Notes: generated by a model not told the origin, from the sequence alone. Shown: positions 1 to 9,226, numbered from the stretch's first letter. The stretch is 64,000 nt of DNA from Massilia sp. PAMC28688 (GCF_019443445.1 NZ_CP080378.1:2356001-2420000); one strand, 5' to 3'. Translations and numbers: made by a program.

Positions 1-776
1 GTGGCCCGTTCGCTGGTGGCTGTAAAGCGTCCCAGCCGCGTGCCAAAGGCGTCCGACAGGCGCGTCAGGAATGGGCCGTCCGCCAGTTCCAGCAGTGTCC
101 GGGCAGTGTCGGGCCGCACGCACCAGACCAGGGCGTATTGGTGGCCGTCGGTGCCGTTCTGGGGCAACAGCGCCAGCGGCCCTTCGTCGGTGAAGCGCTC
201 AAAGGCGCGGTGCGCTATCGGCGCGCTGGCACTCACGCGCGCGATCACGGCGCTTTGCTGATAGTCGCGCGTGCGCTCCTTGCCTTCCTGGGCGCCAAAC
301 ACGCCGCCTTCGGCCTGCACCACCAGCTGGGTGTCGATTTCGCGGCCATCGTCAAGCGTCAGCATGACGCCGTGCGCATGCTCCAGCTGGCCGCTGATGC
401 GCGCCGGCCGGATCGCCGCCACGTCGGCGCGCTCGCAGGCCTCGGCCAGTGCTTTGACGAGTTCACCGTAACGCGTCACGTATCCCAGCGCCGGCAAGTC
501 GTGTTCGCGCCCGTCGATCAGGCTGCGGCCAAAATGGCCGCGGCGCGAAATGTGGATCTCCTCGATGGCCGTGGCGGGAACCGGCCAGGCGCCGATGTCT
601 TCGAGCAGCAGGCGGCTGCCGTAAGACAGCGCAATCGAGCGCGGGTCGGTCATGGCCGCGCCCAGCGCCCTGGCATCGATCAGCGCGATGCGGGCCGGGT
701 CCATGCCGCGCCTGGCAAGCAGCGCCGCCAGCGCCATGCCCACCGGGCCGGCGCCGCAGATGGCAATCTCCGTCAT
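1..776 (-). CDS. ubiH: UbiH/UbiF/VisC-family FAD monooxygenase, C-terminus outside the window
   Basis: Predicted flavin-dependent aromatic hydroxylase of ubiquinone biosynthesis, acting at the inner membrane. The first residues form an FAD-binding Rossmann start (CGAGPVGMAL), followed by DPRSIALSYGS and EIHISRRGHFG, which match the DPR..ALS and H.S..G.FG signatures of the UbiH group. About 258 residues are visible; the gene runs off the left edge. Its ATG overlaps the pepP stop (ATGA), so the two are probably translationally coupled. UbiH and UbiF homologues are hard to separate by eye; the pepP neighbour favours ubiH. Confidence 0.78.
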   Translation of the reverse strand, partial: MTEIAICGAGPVGMALAALLARRGMDPARIALIDARALGAAMTDPRSIALSYGSRLLLEDIGAWPVPATAIEEIHISRRGHFGRSLIDGREHDLPALGYVTRYGELVKALAEACERADVAAIRPARISGQLEHAHGVMLTLDDGREIDTQLVVQAEGGVFGAQEGKERTRDYQQSAVIARVSASAPIAHRAFERFTDEGPLALLPQNGTDGHQYALVWCVRPDTARTLLELADGPFLTRLSDAFGTRLGRFTATSERA

Positions 777-2104
777 GCCTGCCTCATGGTCTGTTCAATG
801 TCGGCCACGGTCTTGGGCGCAGCTGCGCTCAGGATGCTGTGGCCGTCGGCGGTAATGAGCACGTCGTCTTCGATGCGGATGCCGATATGCCAGAACTGCT
901 CCGGTACGCCTTCGGCGGGCCGCACGTAAATGCCAGGTTCCACCGTCAGCACCATGCCGGCTTGCAGGGGGCGCGAGGGACGGTCCTCCACTGTCACGTC
1001 GCGATAGGCGCCCACATCGTGCACGTCCAGGCCCAGCCAGTGGCCGGTGCCGTGCATGTAGAACTGCTGGTGGGCGCGGTCGGCGATCACGTCTTCGGCG
1101 CTGGCGTACCTGGCGCGCGAAATCAGGCCGGTGTCGAGCATGCCCTGGGCCAGCACGCGCAGCGCGGCATCGTGCATGGCGGTATAGACATTGCCGGGGC
1201 GTGCCTGCGCCAGTGCCGCGCCCTGCGCGGCCAGCACCAGCTCATAGAGGGCGCGCTGGGGGCCGGAAAAGCGGCCGTTGACGGGATAGGTACGGGTAAT
1301 GTCGGAAGCGTAGCTGTCCAGCTCGCAGCCGGCGTCGATCAGGATCAGGTCACCATCGCGGCTTTGCGCGCTGTTGACGTTGTAGTGCAGGATGCAGGCA
1401 TTGGCGCCGGCGGCCACGATCGGCGTATAGGCCGGGAACTGGGCACCATTGCGGCGAAATTCGTGCAGCAGCTCGGCCTCGATTTCATACTCGAACATGC
1501 CGGGGCGCGAGGCGCGCATGGCGCGCGTATGGGCCGCGGCCGAGATGGTGGCGGCGCGCAGCATCAGCGCCTGCTCGCCATCATCCTTGAACAGGCGCAT
1601 TTCATCGAGCAGCACCAGCAGATCGTGTGCCACGGCCGGGGCAGTGATGCCGGTGCGCGCGCCGCGCCGCACATTGTGCAGCCAGGTTTTCATCTGCATG
1701 TCGAGCGTGGCGCTGTGGCCAAGCGCGTAATACACGGCGGGCGCATTGGCCAGCAGGCGCGCCATCTCGCCGTCGAGGTCTTCGATGGGAAAGGCGGCAT
1801 CGAAGCCAAAAGTGACCATGGCGCCGTCCGGGCCGTGGCGAAAGCCATCCCAGATTTCGCGTTCCAGGTTTTTCTGGCGGCAGAACAGGATGCTCTGGGC
1901 CGCCTTGTCGCCTTGCGCGGCGACCAGCACCAGCACGCTGTCGGGCTCCGTGAAGCCGGTCAGATAATAAAAATAGCTGTCGTGCCGGTACGGGTAGTCC
2001 GTGTCGCTGTTGCGCGCCGCTTCCGGCGCTGTAGGCAGAATCGCCACCGCGCCCGGCACCATCTGTGCGCATACCCGCGCGCGGCGCGCGGCAAATGCGC
2101 TCAT
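773..2104 (-). CDS. pepP: Xaa-Pro aminopeptidase (M24B)
   Basis: Cytosolic metallopeptidase that removes N-terminal residues preceding proline. The 443-residue length is normal for PepP. The N-terminal AMP_N region contains the typical segment DYPYRHDSYFYYLTGF. The C-terminal pita-bread domain keeps the metal ligands: Asp in LIDAG, Asp in SDITR, His in HGTGHWLG, Glu in TVEPGIY and Glu in IRIEDD. The start overlaps the murU stop by four bases and the stop overlaps the ubiH start by four bases, so the gene sits inside a tightly packed minus-strand operon. Confidence 0.93.
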   Translation of the reverse strand: MSAFAARRARVCAQMVPGAVAILPTAPEAARNSDTDYPYRHDSYFYYLTGFTEPDSVLVLVAAQGDKAAQSILFCRQKNLEREIWDGFRHGPDGAMVTFGFDAAFPIEDLDGEMARLLANAPAVYYALGHSATLDMQMKTWLHNVRRGARTGITAPAVAHDLLVLLDEMRLFKDDGEQALMLRAATISAAAHTRAMRASRPGMFEYEIEAELLHEFRRNGAQFPAYTPIVAAGANACILHYNVNSAQSRDGDLILIDAGCELDSYASDITRTYPVNGRFSGPQRALYELVLAAQGAALAQARPGNVYTAMHDAALRVLAQGMLDTGLISRARYASAEDVIADRAHQQFYMHGTGHWLGLDVHDVGAYRDVTVEDRPSRPLQAGMVLTVEPGIYVRPAEGVPEQFWHIGIRIEDDVLITADGHSILSAAAPKTVADIEQTMRQA

Positions 2105-2826
2105 GGCGCCGCCTTTGCCGCGGGACCGCGTGGCGCGTTCAGTTCTTCCAGCTGCGCCACCGTGCCCACATTGACCCAGGGGCCTTCATACAGTTCGCCG
2201 CCCACCTGGCCCTTGTCGCAGAATTCGCGCATCAGCAATCCCAGCTTGGCGCTCTCGCCCGGGGTGATCCCCTTGAACATCTCCGGGCGGTACACGCCGA
2301 TGTTGGAGAAATTCCATTTCGGTTCGCCCTCGTTGGACAGCGCGAACATGTTCAGCGCAAAGTCGCCCTTGAGGTTGTGGAAGGGGTTGGGGGTGAGGTA
2401 CAGCCAGCACACATCGCGCTTGTCCGGCGCGTGCGGGATGCCGATGGCGTCATTGTCGGGCAGGACATCCTTGACCTGCTCGAAGTCGAAGTAGGGGCAG
2501 TAAATGTCGCCCGAGAGCACCAGGAACGGCGCCTCACCCAGCAGGTGCAGGGCGTTGGCAATGCCGCCGGCGGTCTCCAGTGCCTTTTCCTCGCGCGAGT
2601 AGGCGATCGTGGCGCCGTACTTGCTGCCGTCGCCCAGCTCTTCCTCGATCATGTGGCCCAGGTGCGCGTGGTTGATCACAATGTCGGTGATCCCGGCCTT
2701 GACCAGGTTCAGGATGTGCCACACGATCAGCGGGCGCCCGCGCACCTTGAGCAGCGGCTTGGGGCAGGTGTCGGTCAGTGGCCGCATGCGCTCGCCGCGG
2801 CCGGCGGCCAGAATCATAGCTTTCAT
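2101..2826 (-). CDS. murU: N-acetylmuramate alpha-1-phosphate uridylyltransferase (MurU-like)
   Basis: Sugar-1-phosphate nucleotidyltransferase of 241 residues. The nucleotide-binding start MKAMILAAGRGERMRPLTD carries the G-x-G-x-R signature, followed by CPKPLLKV and the metal-binding LVLSGDIY. Together with the upstream kinase it forms the AmgK-MurU salvage route, in which recycled MurNAc is phosphorylated at C1 and converted to UDP-MurNAc, bypassing de novo MurA. An upstream in-frame start exists, but the extra residues are low-complexity Arg/Cys/Ser sequence inside amgK, so the ATG at 2826 is chosen. RmlA/GlmU-like alternatives are possible, but the amgK partner supports MurU. Confidence 0.86.
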   Translation of the reverse strand: MKAMILAAGRGERMRPLTDTCPKPLLKVRGRPLIVWHILNLVKAGITDIVINHAHLGHMIEEELGDGSKYGATIAYSREEKALETAGGIANALHLLGEAPFLVLSGDIYCPYFDFEQVKDVLPDNDAIGIPHAPDKRDVCWLYLTPNPFHNLKGDFALNMFALSNEGEPKWNFSNIGVYRPEMFKGITPGESAKLGLLMREFCDKGQVGGELYEGPWVNVGTVAQLEELNAPRGPAAKAAP

Positions 2827-2839
2827 GGGTGCCTTGGAA

Positions 2840-3895
2840 TCAGAAAGTGTAGCCCACCTGCGGCGCCTTGTCCTCGAACGTGTCGAGCAGGCGCACCAGG
2901 GGCTTGAGCACCGCATAGCGGTTGCAGGTCTTGCGCACATAGTCGGCCACCGTGGGCAGGTCGCCCATGTAGCCGGCCTTGCCGTCGCGGTAGTTCAGGC
3001 GGCAGAAAATGCCGAGGATCTTGAGGTGGCGCTGCAGGGCCATGAACTCGAAATCGCGGTAAAAGGTGTCGATGTCGGGATTGACGGGCAGGCCCACCTG
3101 CTTGGCGCGCTGCCAGTAGCGTACCACCCAGTCCAGCACCACTTCCTCGTCCCACTGGATATAGGCGTCGCGCAGGAGCGAAGCGAGATCATAGGTGACG
3201 GGGCCGAACACGGCATCCTGGAAGTCCAGCACGCCGGGATTGCCCTGGTCCAGGAACATCAGGTTACGCGAATGGAAATCGCGGTGCATGAATACCTGCG
3301 ACTGCGCCAGGCAGTTGCCAATGATGGCTTCGAAGACGGTGTCGAGCTGCTTGCTTTGCTCCTCGCTCATGGTAATGCCGAGATGCTTGCCGATATACCA
3401 TTCCGGAAACAGGTTCAGCTCGCGCACCAGGAAGGCGCGGTCGTACTCCGGCAGCTTGCCCGGTTCGCTCGCCAGCTGGAACTTGATCAGGGCATCGACC
3501 GCGTCGGAATACATGAAGGGCGCATTGTCCACGTCCAGGCGCTGCAGGTAGGTGGTGGTGCCCAGGTCCGACAGCAGCAAGAAGCCGTTCGGCACATCCT
3601 GGGCCACGATGGCCGGCACCGTCACGCCTGCTTCAAGCAGCAGGGCTTGCACGTGCAGGAAGGCCGGCACGTTCTCGCGCTCGGGCGGCGCGTCCATGGC
3701 AATCAGGGTCTCGCCCAGCTTGGCGCGCAGGGCCGGCTCGACGTCGAGCCGGAAGTAGCGGCGAAAGCTGGCGTCGCTCGAAGCGGGACGGCGCGAGCCG
3801 ACCTGGACCAGCCCGAGCGTATCGAGCCAGGCGGTTAACTGGGCCAGGCGCTGGTCGGGTGTGGCGGACGGTGGAGTGGATGATATGGATGACAT
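2840..3895 (-). CDS. amgK: Anomeric MurNAc/GlcNAc kinase (AmgK-like, APH fold)
   Basis: Aminoglycoside-phosphotransferase-fold sugar kinase of 351 residues. It phosphorylates recycled cell-wall amino sugars at C1. The kinase catalytic loop reads HRDFHSRNLMFLD (His-x-Asp plus Asn) and the metal-binding motif is DFQDAVFGPVTYDLASLL, both typical of this family. The ATG at 3895 precedes SSISSTPPSATPDQRL; the longer frame upstream runs into the divergent lptD region and is rejected. A 13-bp gap separates it from murU. Divergent placement next to lptD is also seen in pseudomonads, which supports the assignment. Confidence 0.87.
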   Translation of the reverse strand: MSSISSTPPSATPDQRLAQLTAWLDTLGLVQVGSRRPASSDASFRRYFRLDVEPALRAKLGETLIAMDAPPERENVPAFLHVQALLLEAGVTVPAIVAQDVPNGFLLLSDLGTTTYLQRLDVDNAPFMYSDAVDALIKFQLASEPGKLPEYDRAFLVRELNLFPEWYIGKHLGITMSEEQSKQLDTVFEAIIGNCLAQSQVFMHRDFHSRNLMFLDQGNPGVLDFQDAVFGPVTYDLASLLRDAYIQWDEEVVLDWVVRYWQRAKQVGLPVNPDIDTFYRDFEFMALQRHLKILGIFCRLNYRDGKAGYMGDLPTVADYVRKTCNRYAVLKPLVRLLDTFEDKAPQVGYTF

Positions 3896-3935
3896 GAAGC
3901 GAGCCCTGGAAACCGGTGAAAGGTGAAGATTCCCA

Positions 3936-3941
3936 TATAAT
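3936..3941 (+). promoter_or_regulatory. Possible -10 element for lptD
   Basis: A perfect TATAAT lies 52 bases before the chosen lptD ATG in the amgK-lptD divergent gap. I see no convincing -35 at the right spacing, so this is tentative. It also argues against the GTG at 3916 as the lptD start. Confidence 0.4.
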
Positions 3942-3993
3942 AAGGGATTCAACCCAAAAAATCGCCTGCCATGGTGTTTCCCCCTGTTCCTGC

Positions 3994-6261
3994 ATGAGCT
4001 GGTTTTCGGCTTCCCCCTCTTCCCAGCGCTGGGCGTACGCCCTCGGCGCCCTCGTGACCGCCTCTGCGGTGCCGGCGCTCGCCCAATTGCCGCAGGTGGC
4101 GCAGGTGCCGCAGGTGGCGCAGGTGCCGTCACCGGCCGCCGCCGGCGCGCTGCAAGAAAGCGCGCCGACCATCTATGTGCAGGCCGAAGAAATCACCGGG
4201 CGCCCGGACCGCCAGGTGACGCTCGAGCGCAACATCGAACTGGTGCGGGGCGGCACGCGCGTGACGGCCGACAGCGCCTGCTTCAATATTGTTGAAAATC
4301 AAGTGACGGCCCGTGGCAATGTTGACATGCAACGTTTCAACGACCGCTACAAGGGCGACGAGCTGCAGCTTAATTTATCTTCCGGCAAGGGCTACGTCTT
4401 GCGGCCCCAGTACCAGATGGAGCTCAACAATGCACAGGGCGGGGCCCGCCGCATCGACTTCATCAGCGACGAGGAAGCGCTGGTCACGGACGGCACCTAC
4501 AGCACGTGCGAGGGTACCAATCCCGACTGGTACCTCAAGTCCTCCACCCTGCGCCTCGATGCCGGGCGCGACGTGGGCGTGGCCGGCAAGACCGTGGTCT
4601 ATTTCAAGGGCGTGCCGATCCTGGGCACGCCGGCCATGTCGTTCTCGCTCTCGGGCGCGCGCCGCTCCGGCTGGCTGCCGCCGATTCCCGGCTTTAGCGC
4701 CGGCCGGGCCGAAATCGTGGTCCCCTACTACTTCAACATCGCACCGAACCGCGACCTGACGCTGTACCCGCGCTTCATGTTCGAACGCGGCCTGCAAATT
4801 GGCGCCACCGGCCGCTACATCGGCGAGACGGCGGGCGGCACCTATGGCGGCCAGACCCATGTCGAGGTACTGGCCAATGACAAGAAGACCAACACCGACC
4901 GCTGGCTGGTGCGTTCCACCCACGCCCAGACGGTCGCTCCGGACTGGTCGTATGGCTGGAACCTCAACGGCGCCTCCGACGATGACTATCCGAGCGACTT
5001 TTCGCGCTCGGTGGCCACCAGCGCCGAGCGCCAGCTGGTGCGCGAAGTGCGCACCGACCTGCGCGGCAGGTACTGGACCATGGCCGCGCGCGTGCTCAAT
5101 CACCAGGTGCTGCAGGATCCGGGCGCGGCCACCGATCCGTCGCTGACGGTGCCGCGGCCCTACGACAAGCTGCCGGAAGTGCTGTTCCAGGCGGGCCGCT
5201 ACGATGTCAAGGGCTTCGACTGGGGCTTCAATGCCGAGGTCACGCGCTTTTCCCACCCCGACCGCTCGCTCGTCACCGGCAACCGCGCCGTGACCGTGTC
5301 GCAGGTGAGCTATCCGATCGTGCGCCCGGGCTTTTACGTCACCCCCAAGGTCATGCTGCATGCCAGCGCCTACCAGCTGGACCGCGCCCCGGCGGGCAGT
5401 CCCAATTCGCTGTCGCGCACCCTGCCCACCTTTTCGGTCGACAGTGGCGTCACCTTCGAACGTGCGGCGCGCCTGTTTCAGCGCCCGGTCACGCAAACGC
5501 TCGAGCCGCGCCTGTTCTACGTCTATACGCCCTACAAGGACCAGAGCCAGTTCCCCCTGTTCGACACGGCCGAACCGGGTTTCAATTTTGCCCAGATCTT
5601 TGCCGAGAACCGCTTCATCGGTTCCGACCGCGTGGCCGATGCCAACCAGCTGACCGCCGCCGTGGTGTCGCGCTTCCTGGAGCCCAACGGGTCCGAGCGC
5701 CTGCGACTGGCGCTGGGCCAGCGCTTCTACCTCAATGAGCAGCGGGTACAGCTCGATGAACGGCGCCGTGACGAAAGCCGCTCCGACGTGCTCATGGCTG
5801 CGTCGGGCCGCATTTCCGAAAACTGGAGCGTGGACAGCGCAGTACAATACAATGCGAGCAGCAGCAGTGTTGTCAATGCCAATTACGGCGTGCAGTGGAC
5901 GCCCGGGGCCAAGAAAGTCGTCAACGCCGAGTACCGTTTCGTGCGCGATGAAATCAAGAACCTGGAGCTGTCGTCGCAGTGGCCCCTGTCCAAGCGCTGG
6001 TATGGCGTGGGGCGGGTGAGTTATTCGCTGTCGCGCCACAAGACGCTCGAGAGCCTGATCGGCCTGGAATACAAGGCTGACTGCTGGGTGTTCCGCATGG
6101 GCGCGCAGCGCTTCGTGGTCACCACGCGCAATACATCGACACCGATTTTTTTCGAGCTTGAGCTCAATGGCCTGTCCAAACTTGGTACCGGCAACCCGCT
6201 CGAGTCGTTTTACCGGACCATTCCCGGCTATTCGCGCCTCAATCCGGGCGCTGGCCGCTAG
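3994..6261 (+). CDS. lptD: LPS-assembly outer membrane protein LptD
   Basis: Outer-membrane beta-barrel that, with LptE, inserts lipopolysaccharide into the outer leaflet. The chosen ATG opens a Sec signal peptide ending near VPALAQ. A Pro/Val/Gln repeat linker follows, then the periplasmic beta-jellyroll (IYVQAEEITGRPDRQVTLERN onward) and a long barrel with alternating aromatic strands. Cysteines in ADSACFN, YSTCEGTNPDWYL and the C-terminal KADCWVFR are candidates for the structural disulfides. The 755-residue length is typical. It starts an lptD-surA-pdxA-rsmA cluster; SurA is itself an LptD chaperone. The partner lptE is at 24849 in this window. Confidence 0.94.
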   Translation: MSWFSASPSSQRWAYALGALVTASAVPALAQLPQVAQVPQVAQVPSPAAAGALQESAPTIYVQAEEITGRPDRQVTLERNIELVRGGTRVTADSACFNIVENQVTARGNVDMQRFNDRYKGDELQLNLSSGKGYVLRPQYQMELNNAQGGARRIDFISDEEALVTDGTYSTCEGTNPDWYLKSSTLRLDAGRDVGVAGKTVVYFKGVPILGTPAMSFSLSGARRSGWLPPIPGFSAGRAEIVVPYYFNIAPNRDLTLYPRFMFERGLQIGATGRYIGETAGGTYGGQTHVEVLANDKKTNTDRWLVRSTHAQTVAPDWSYGWNLNGASDDDYPSDFSRSVATSAERQLVREVRTDLRGRYWTMAARVLNHQVLQDPGAATDPSLTVPRPYDKLPEVLFQAGRYDVKGFDWGFNAEVTRFSHPDRSLVTGNRAVTVSQVSYPIVRPGFYVTPKVMLHASAYQLDRAPAGSPNSLSRTLPTFSVDSGVTFERAARLFQRPVTQTLEPRLFYVYTPYKDQSQFPLFDTAEPGFNFAQIFAENRFIGSDRVADANQLTAAVVSRFLEPNGSERLRLALGQRFYLNEQRVQLDERRRDESRSDVLMAASGRISENWSVDSAVQYNASSSSVVNANYGVQWTPGAKKVVNAEYRFVRDEIKNLELSSQWPLSKRWYGVGRVSYSLSRHKTLESLIGLEYKADCWVFRMGAQRFVVTTRNTSTPIFFELELNGLSKLGTGNPLESFYRTIPGYSRLNPGAGR
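4089..4124 (+). repeat. Two tandem 18-bp units in the lptD linker
   Basis: Two exact copies of GCCGCAGGTGGCGCAGGT encode a repeated six-residue Val-Pro-Gln-Val-Ala-Gln motif directly after the LptD signal peptide. The period of 18 keeps the reading frame, so copy-number changes would alter linker length without breaking the gene. Confidence 0.85.
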
Positions 6262-6309
6262 GCCGGACTTTGGATTTTTTTATTCACCTGAATAAGTGCT
6301 TCCCAGATT

Positions 6310-7686
6310 ATGCGTAAAATCAGTATGCACCCATTGAACATCGCAGCGCTCCTGCTGTGCGCTGCCGTTGCCGGCAATGCCTCGGCCCAGGCCACGCCTG
6401 CCGCCGCGCCGGCCAAGCCCGACAGCGGCTTCATTCCCCCGGCCTCGAACACGGGCAATGTGATCGACTCCATTGCCGTCGTGGTCAATGATGAAGTCAT
6501 CACCCGCAATGAAGTGGCCCAGCGCGTGGCCGCCATCGAGCAGCGGCTCAAGGCGCAGAACGCGCAGATGCCGGACGCCGCCGACATGCGGCGCCAGGTG
6601 ATCGAAGCGATGATCGTCGAGCGCGCCCAGTTCCAGCTGGCCAAGGAGATGGGCATTCGTCCGGTGGATGACACCCAGCTTGACCGCGCCATCGGCCGGA
6701 TCGCGGAAAACCAGAAAATGTCGGTGCAGGACATGCGCAACGCCATGGAAAGGGAAGGCATGTCGTTCGCCGCCTTCCGTGAAGAGATCCGCAACGAGAT
6801 CACGCTGCAGCGCCTGCGCGAAAACGAAGTCGATAACAAGATCCAGATCTCGGAAGCGGAAGTCGACACCTACCTGGCCGCCGAGCAGGCCGCCAATGCC
6901 GACAAGTCGGAAGTGAACATCTCGCAGATCCTGGTGCGCATCCCGGAGAACGCCTCGCCCGAGCAGATCGCCGCGCGCAAGGCACGCGCCGACGAAGTGT
7001 CACGCCAGCTGCGCACCGGTGGCGATTTCGCCAAGCTGGCCGGTACCTACTCCGAGTCCGGCGACGCGCTGCAAGGTGGCGCCATCGGCTGGCGCGACCC
7101 GGACCGTCTGCCGCCGGTCTTTGCCCAGGCGCTGGCCAAGCTCTCGCCTGGCCAGAGCACACAGGTCATCCGCAGCACGGCCGGCTTCCACATCCTCAAG
7201 CTGGTGGACCGCCGCAGCTTGGCCGCCGAAGACGACAAGAGCATCGTGCAGCAGACGCGCGCGCGTCACATTCTGCTCAAGGTGACCCCGGCCATGACGG
7301 CGGAGGCGGCCAAGCGCAAGCTCACCGAACTGAAAGAGCGGCTCGACAACAACGCGGCCAAGTTCGAAGATCTGGCGCGCCTGGTGTCGACCGATGCCGC
7401 CGCCACCAAGGGCGGCGACCTGGGATGGCTGTACCCGGGCGACACCGTGCCCGAGTTTGAAAACGCGATGAACGCGCTCAAGATCGGTGAAGTCAGCGGC
7501 ATCGTCGAGACGCCGTATGGCTTCCACCTGATCCAGGTGGTCGAGCGCAAGAGCGAAGACCAGTCCAAGGAAAAGAAGCGCGCTGCCGCGCGCCAGGTGA
7601 TCCGCGACCGCAAGCTGGCCGAGGCCACCGAGGACTGGCTGCGCCAGGTGCGCGACCGTGCCTACGTCGAGTTTCGCGACGAGTAA
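6310..7686 (+). CDS. surA: Periplasmic chaperone/peptidyl-prolyl isomerase SurA
   Basis: Periplasmic foldase for outer-membrane proteins. The start MRKISMHPLNIAALLLCAAV begins a signal peptide ending near GNASAQ. The N-terminal SurA chaperone domain begins at IDSIAVVVNDEVITRNEV. Two parvulin (PpiC) domains follow, at about residues 195-295 (VNISQILVRIPE to GFHILKLVDRR) and 310-415 (RARHILLKVTP to GFHLIQVVERK). The 458-residue length is typical of betaproteobacterial SurA. Placement directly after lptD, its best-known client, is a conserved arrangement. Confidence 0.95.
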   Translation: MRKISMHPLNIAALLLCAAVAGNASAQATPAAAPAKPDSGFIPPASNTGNVIDSIAVVVNDEVITRNEVAQRVAAIEQRLKAQNAQMPDAADMRRQVIEAMIVERAQFQLAKEMGIRPVDDTQLDRAIGRIAENQKMSVQDMRNAMEREGMSFAAFREEIRNEITLQRLRENEVDNKIQISEAEVDTYLAAEQAANADKSEVNISQILVRIPENASPEQIAARKARADEVSRQLRTGGDFAKLAGTYSESGDALQGGAIGWRDPDRLPPVFAQALAKLSPGQSTQVIRSTAGFHILKLVDRRSLAAEDDKSIVQQTRARHILLKVTPAMTAEAAKRKLTELKERLDNNAAKFEDLARLVSTDAAATKGGDLGWLYPGDTVPEFENAMNALKIGEVSGIVETPYGFHLIQVVERKSEDQSKEKKRAAARQVIRDRKLAEATEDWLRQVRDRAYVEFRDE

Positions 7687-7689
7687 AGC

Positions 7690-8757
7690 GTGATCGACGC
7701 AGTGGCGCGGCCCGCGAATCGTCCCAACATCGCCGTAACCATCGGCGAGCCGGCCGGCATCGGGCCGGAAATCTCGATCCGCGCCGCCTGGGCCATGCGC
7801 CATGAAGTTAACTGCGTGCTGGTGGGAGACGCGGCCTTTCTGGCGCTGACTGCCAGCCTGATCGACCCTGCCATCAAACTGGCCGCGCTGTCGATGCAGG
7901 CGCTGCGCAACAATGGCCTGCCGGATTTTGGCGCCGGCCGCGTGGCCGTGGTGGATGTGCCGCTGGCCGCGCACGTGGTGCCCGGGGTGCTGGACCGTGC
8001 CAATGGCCGCAGCGTGCTGGCCACGCTGGATGTGGCCATCGAAGGCACGCGCGCGGGCTGGTTTCACGCCATCGTCACGGCGCCGCTCCAGAAGAGCACC
8101 ATCAATGACGCCGGGGTCCCGTTTTCCGGCCACACCGAATACCTGGCTGAGAAGACCGGCACCGCGCAGGTGGTGATGATGCTCTCCGGCGCCACCAGCG
8201 CCTTGCCGGCCGGCGCGCCGCTGCGGGTGGCACTGGCCACCACGCACCTGCCGCTCAAGGATGTCCCAGCGGCGATCACGCAGGAAGGCTTGGCGCGCGT
8301 GATCGACATCGTCCACGCCGACCTGCGCGACAAGTTCGGCATTGGCGCACCGCGCATCCTGGTCACGGGGCTCAATCCCCACGCAGGCGAAAATGGCTAC
8401 CTGGGGCGCGAGGAGATCGACACCATTGGTCCCGCGATTGCGGCGGCGCGGGCGCGCGGCATCGATGCGCGCGGACCCTATCCGGCCGACACCCTGTTTC
8501 AGCCGCGCTACCTGGAAGACGCGGACTGCGTGCTGGCCATGTACCACGACCAGGGCTTACCGGTGCTCAAGCATGCCACCTTCGGGCGTGGCGTGAATAT
8601 CACCCTGGGCCTGCCGCTGGTGCGCACCTCGGTGGACCACGGCACGGCGCTGGACCTGGCTGCGCGCGGACTGGGACTGGCTGACGACGGCAGCATGATC
8701 GAAGCGATCCGGACGGCGCGTACCATGGCGCTCCACACCCAGCGCACCGGCCACTAA
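7690..8757 (+). CDS. pdxA: 4-hydroxythreonine-4-phosphate dehydrogenase
   Basis: NAD-dependent enzyme of pyridoxal-5'-phosphate biosynthesis. The family start is clear ([16 protein letters not shown]). Metal-ligand histidines are visible in [28 protein letters not shown] and [13 protein letters not shown], with DTLFQP between them. The 355-residue length is slightly longer than the usual 330. It starts with GTG three bases after the surA stop, so it is read from the same transcript. The downstream end runs into a repeat cluster. Confidence 0.94.
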   Translation: MIDAVARPANRPNIAVTIGEPAGIGPEISIRAAWAMRHEVNCVLVGDAAFLALTASLIDPAIKLAALSMQALRNNGLPDFGAGRVAVVDVPLAAHVVPGVLDRANGRSVLATLDVAIEGTRAGWFHAIVTAPLQKSTINDAGVPFSGHTEYLAEKTGTAQVVMMLSGATSALPAGAPLRVALATTHLPLKDVPAAITQEGLARVIDIVHADLRDKFGIGAPRILVTGLNPHAGENGYLGREEIDTIGPAIAAARARGIDARGPYPADTLFQPRYLEDADCVLAMYHDQGLPVLKHATFGRGVNITLGLPLVRTSVDHGTALDLAARGLGLADDGSMIEAIRTARTMALHTQRTGH

Positions 8758-8772
8758 AACAATTTCCTCCCA

Positions 8773-8904
8773 CCAGGGTCAGACCACTTAACAGCAGCAA
8801 AATCTATTTCCTTAAACCAGGGTCAGACCACTTAAAAGCAGCAGAATCAATTTCCTTAAACCAGGGTCAGACCACTTAAAAGCGCGAAAATCAATTTCTT
8901 CCTG
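8773..8904 (+). repeat. Three tandem 44-bp repeats, plus orientation
   Basis: Three copies of a 44-bp unit, starting at 8773, 8817 and 8861, each open with CCAGGGTCAGACCACTTAA and continue with an A-rich tail such as AGCGCGAAAATCAATTTC. They point toward an inverted set at 9121-9226, with about 215 bp of non-repeated DNA in between. I see no gene in 8758-9280. The GTCAGAC core suggests a REP-like or RAYT-associated dispersed repeat, which I recall from other betaproteobacteria but cannot check here. Confidence 0.9.
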
Positions 8905-9120
8905 TTCATGAGCCGCTCCGGCAGGCGAAAGGCTTGCACGGAATCCTTGCAGATCGGCTAATTATTCATGCTCGGGCAGCAGGCACGGGCTTGAACTGAT
9001 CGCTTTGAGTGATCTGTGTTGGGGCGTGGCACTGAAAGCTGATACCTGCGCTGGACCAGTCAGAGAATGGCCGCAACCTGACTGCATTGTCTCCGGCGAG
9101 ATGCACGCAAGCGTGCCTTG

Positions 9121-9226
9121 CTGCTTGTCTGACCGTGACAGTTAGAAATTGATTTTAGCGCGTTTAAGTGGTCTGACCCTGGCAGGAGGAAATTGATTTT
9201 TGCGCGTTTAAGTGGTCTGACCCTGG
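9121..9226 (-). repeat. Inverted counterpart of the 44-bp repeats
   Basis: Two good copies of the same 44-bp unit lie on the opposite strand, reading leftward from 9226 and 9182. A third, degraded copy at 9121-9138 keeps only GGTCAGAC. The array is thus roughly mirror-symmetric with the 8773-8904 set (three copies facing three). It ends 54 bp before the rsmA start and could affect the 3' end of the pdxA message. Confidence 0.85.

Noticed and set aside
839..2494. Long plus-strand open frame of 551 residues
   Set aside because: Antisense shadow of pepP and murU in GC-rich DNA; composition is Ala/His/Gly/Arg-rich with no motif.
3916..3918. GTG start for lptD
   Set aside because: It lies upstream of a TATAAT box and would place 26 hydrophilic residues before the signal peptide.
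8773..9226. CRISPR array
   Set aside because: Units are contiguous 44-bp repeats with no unique spacers, and the second set is inverted.
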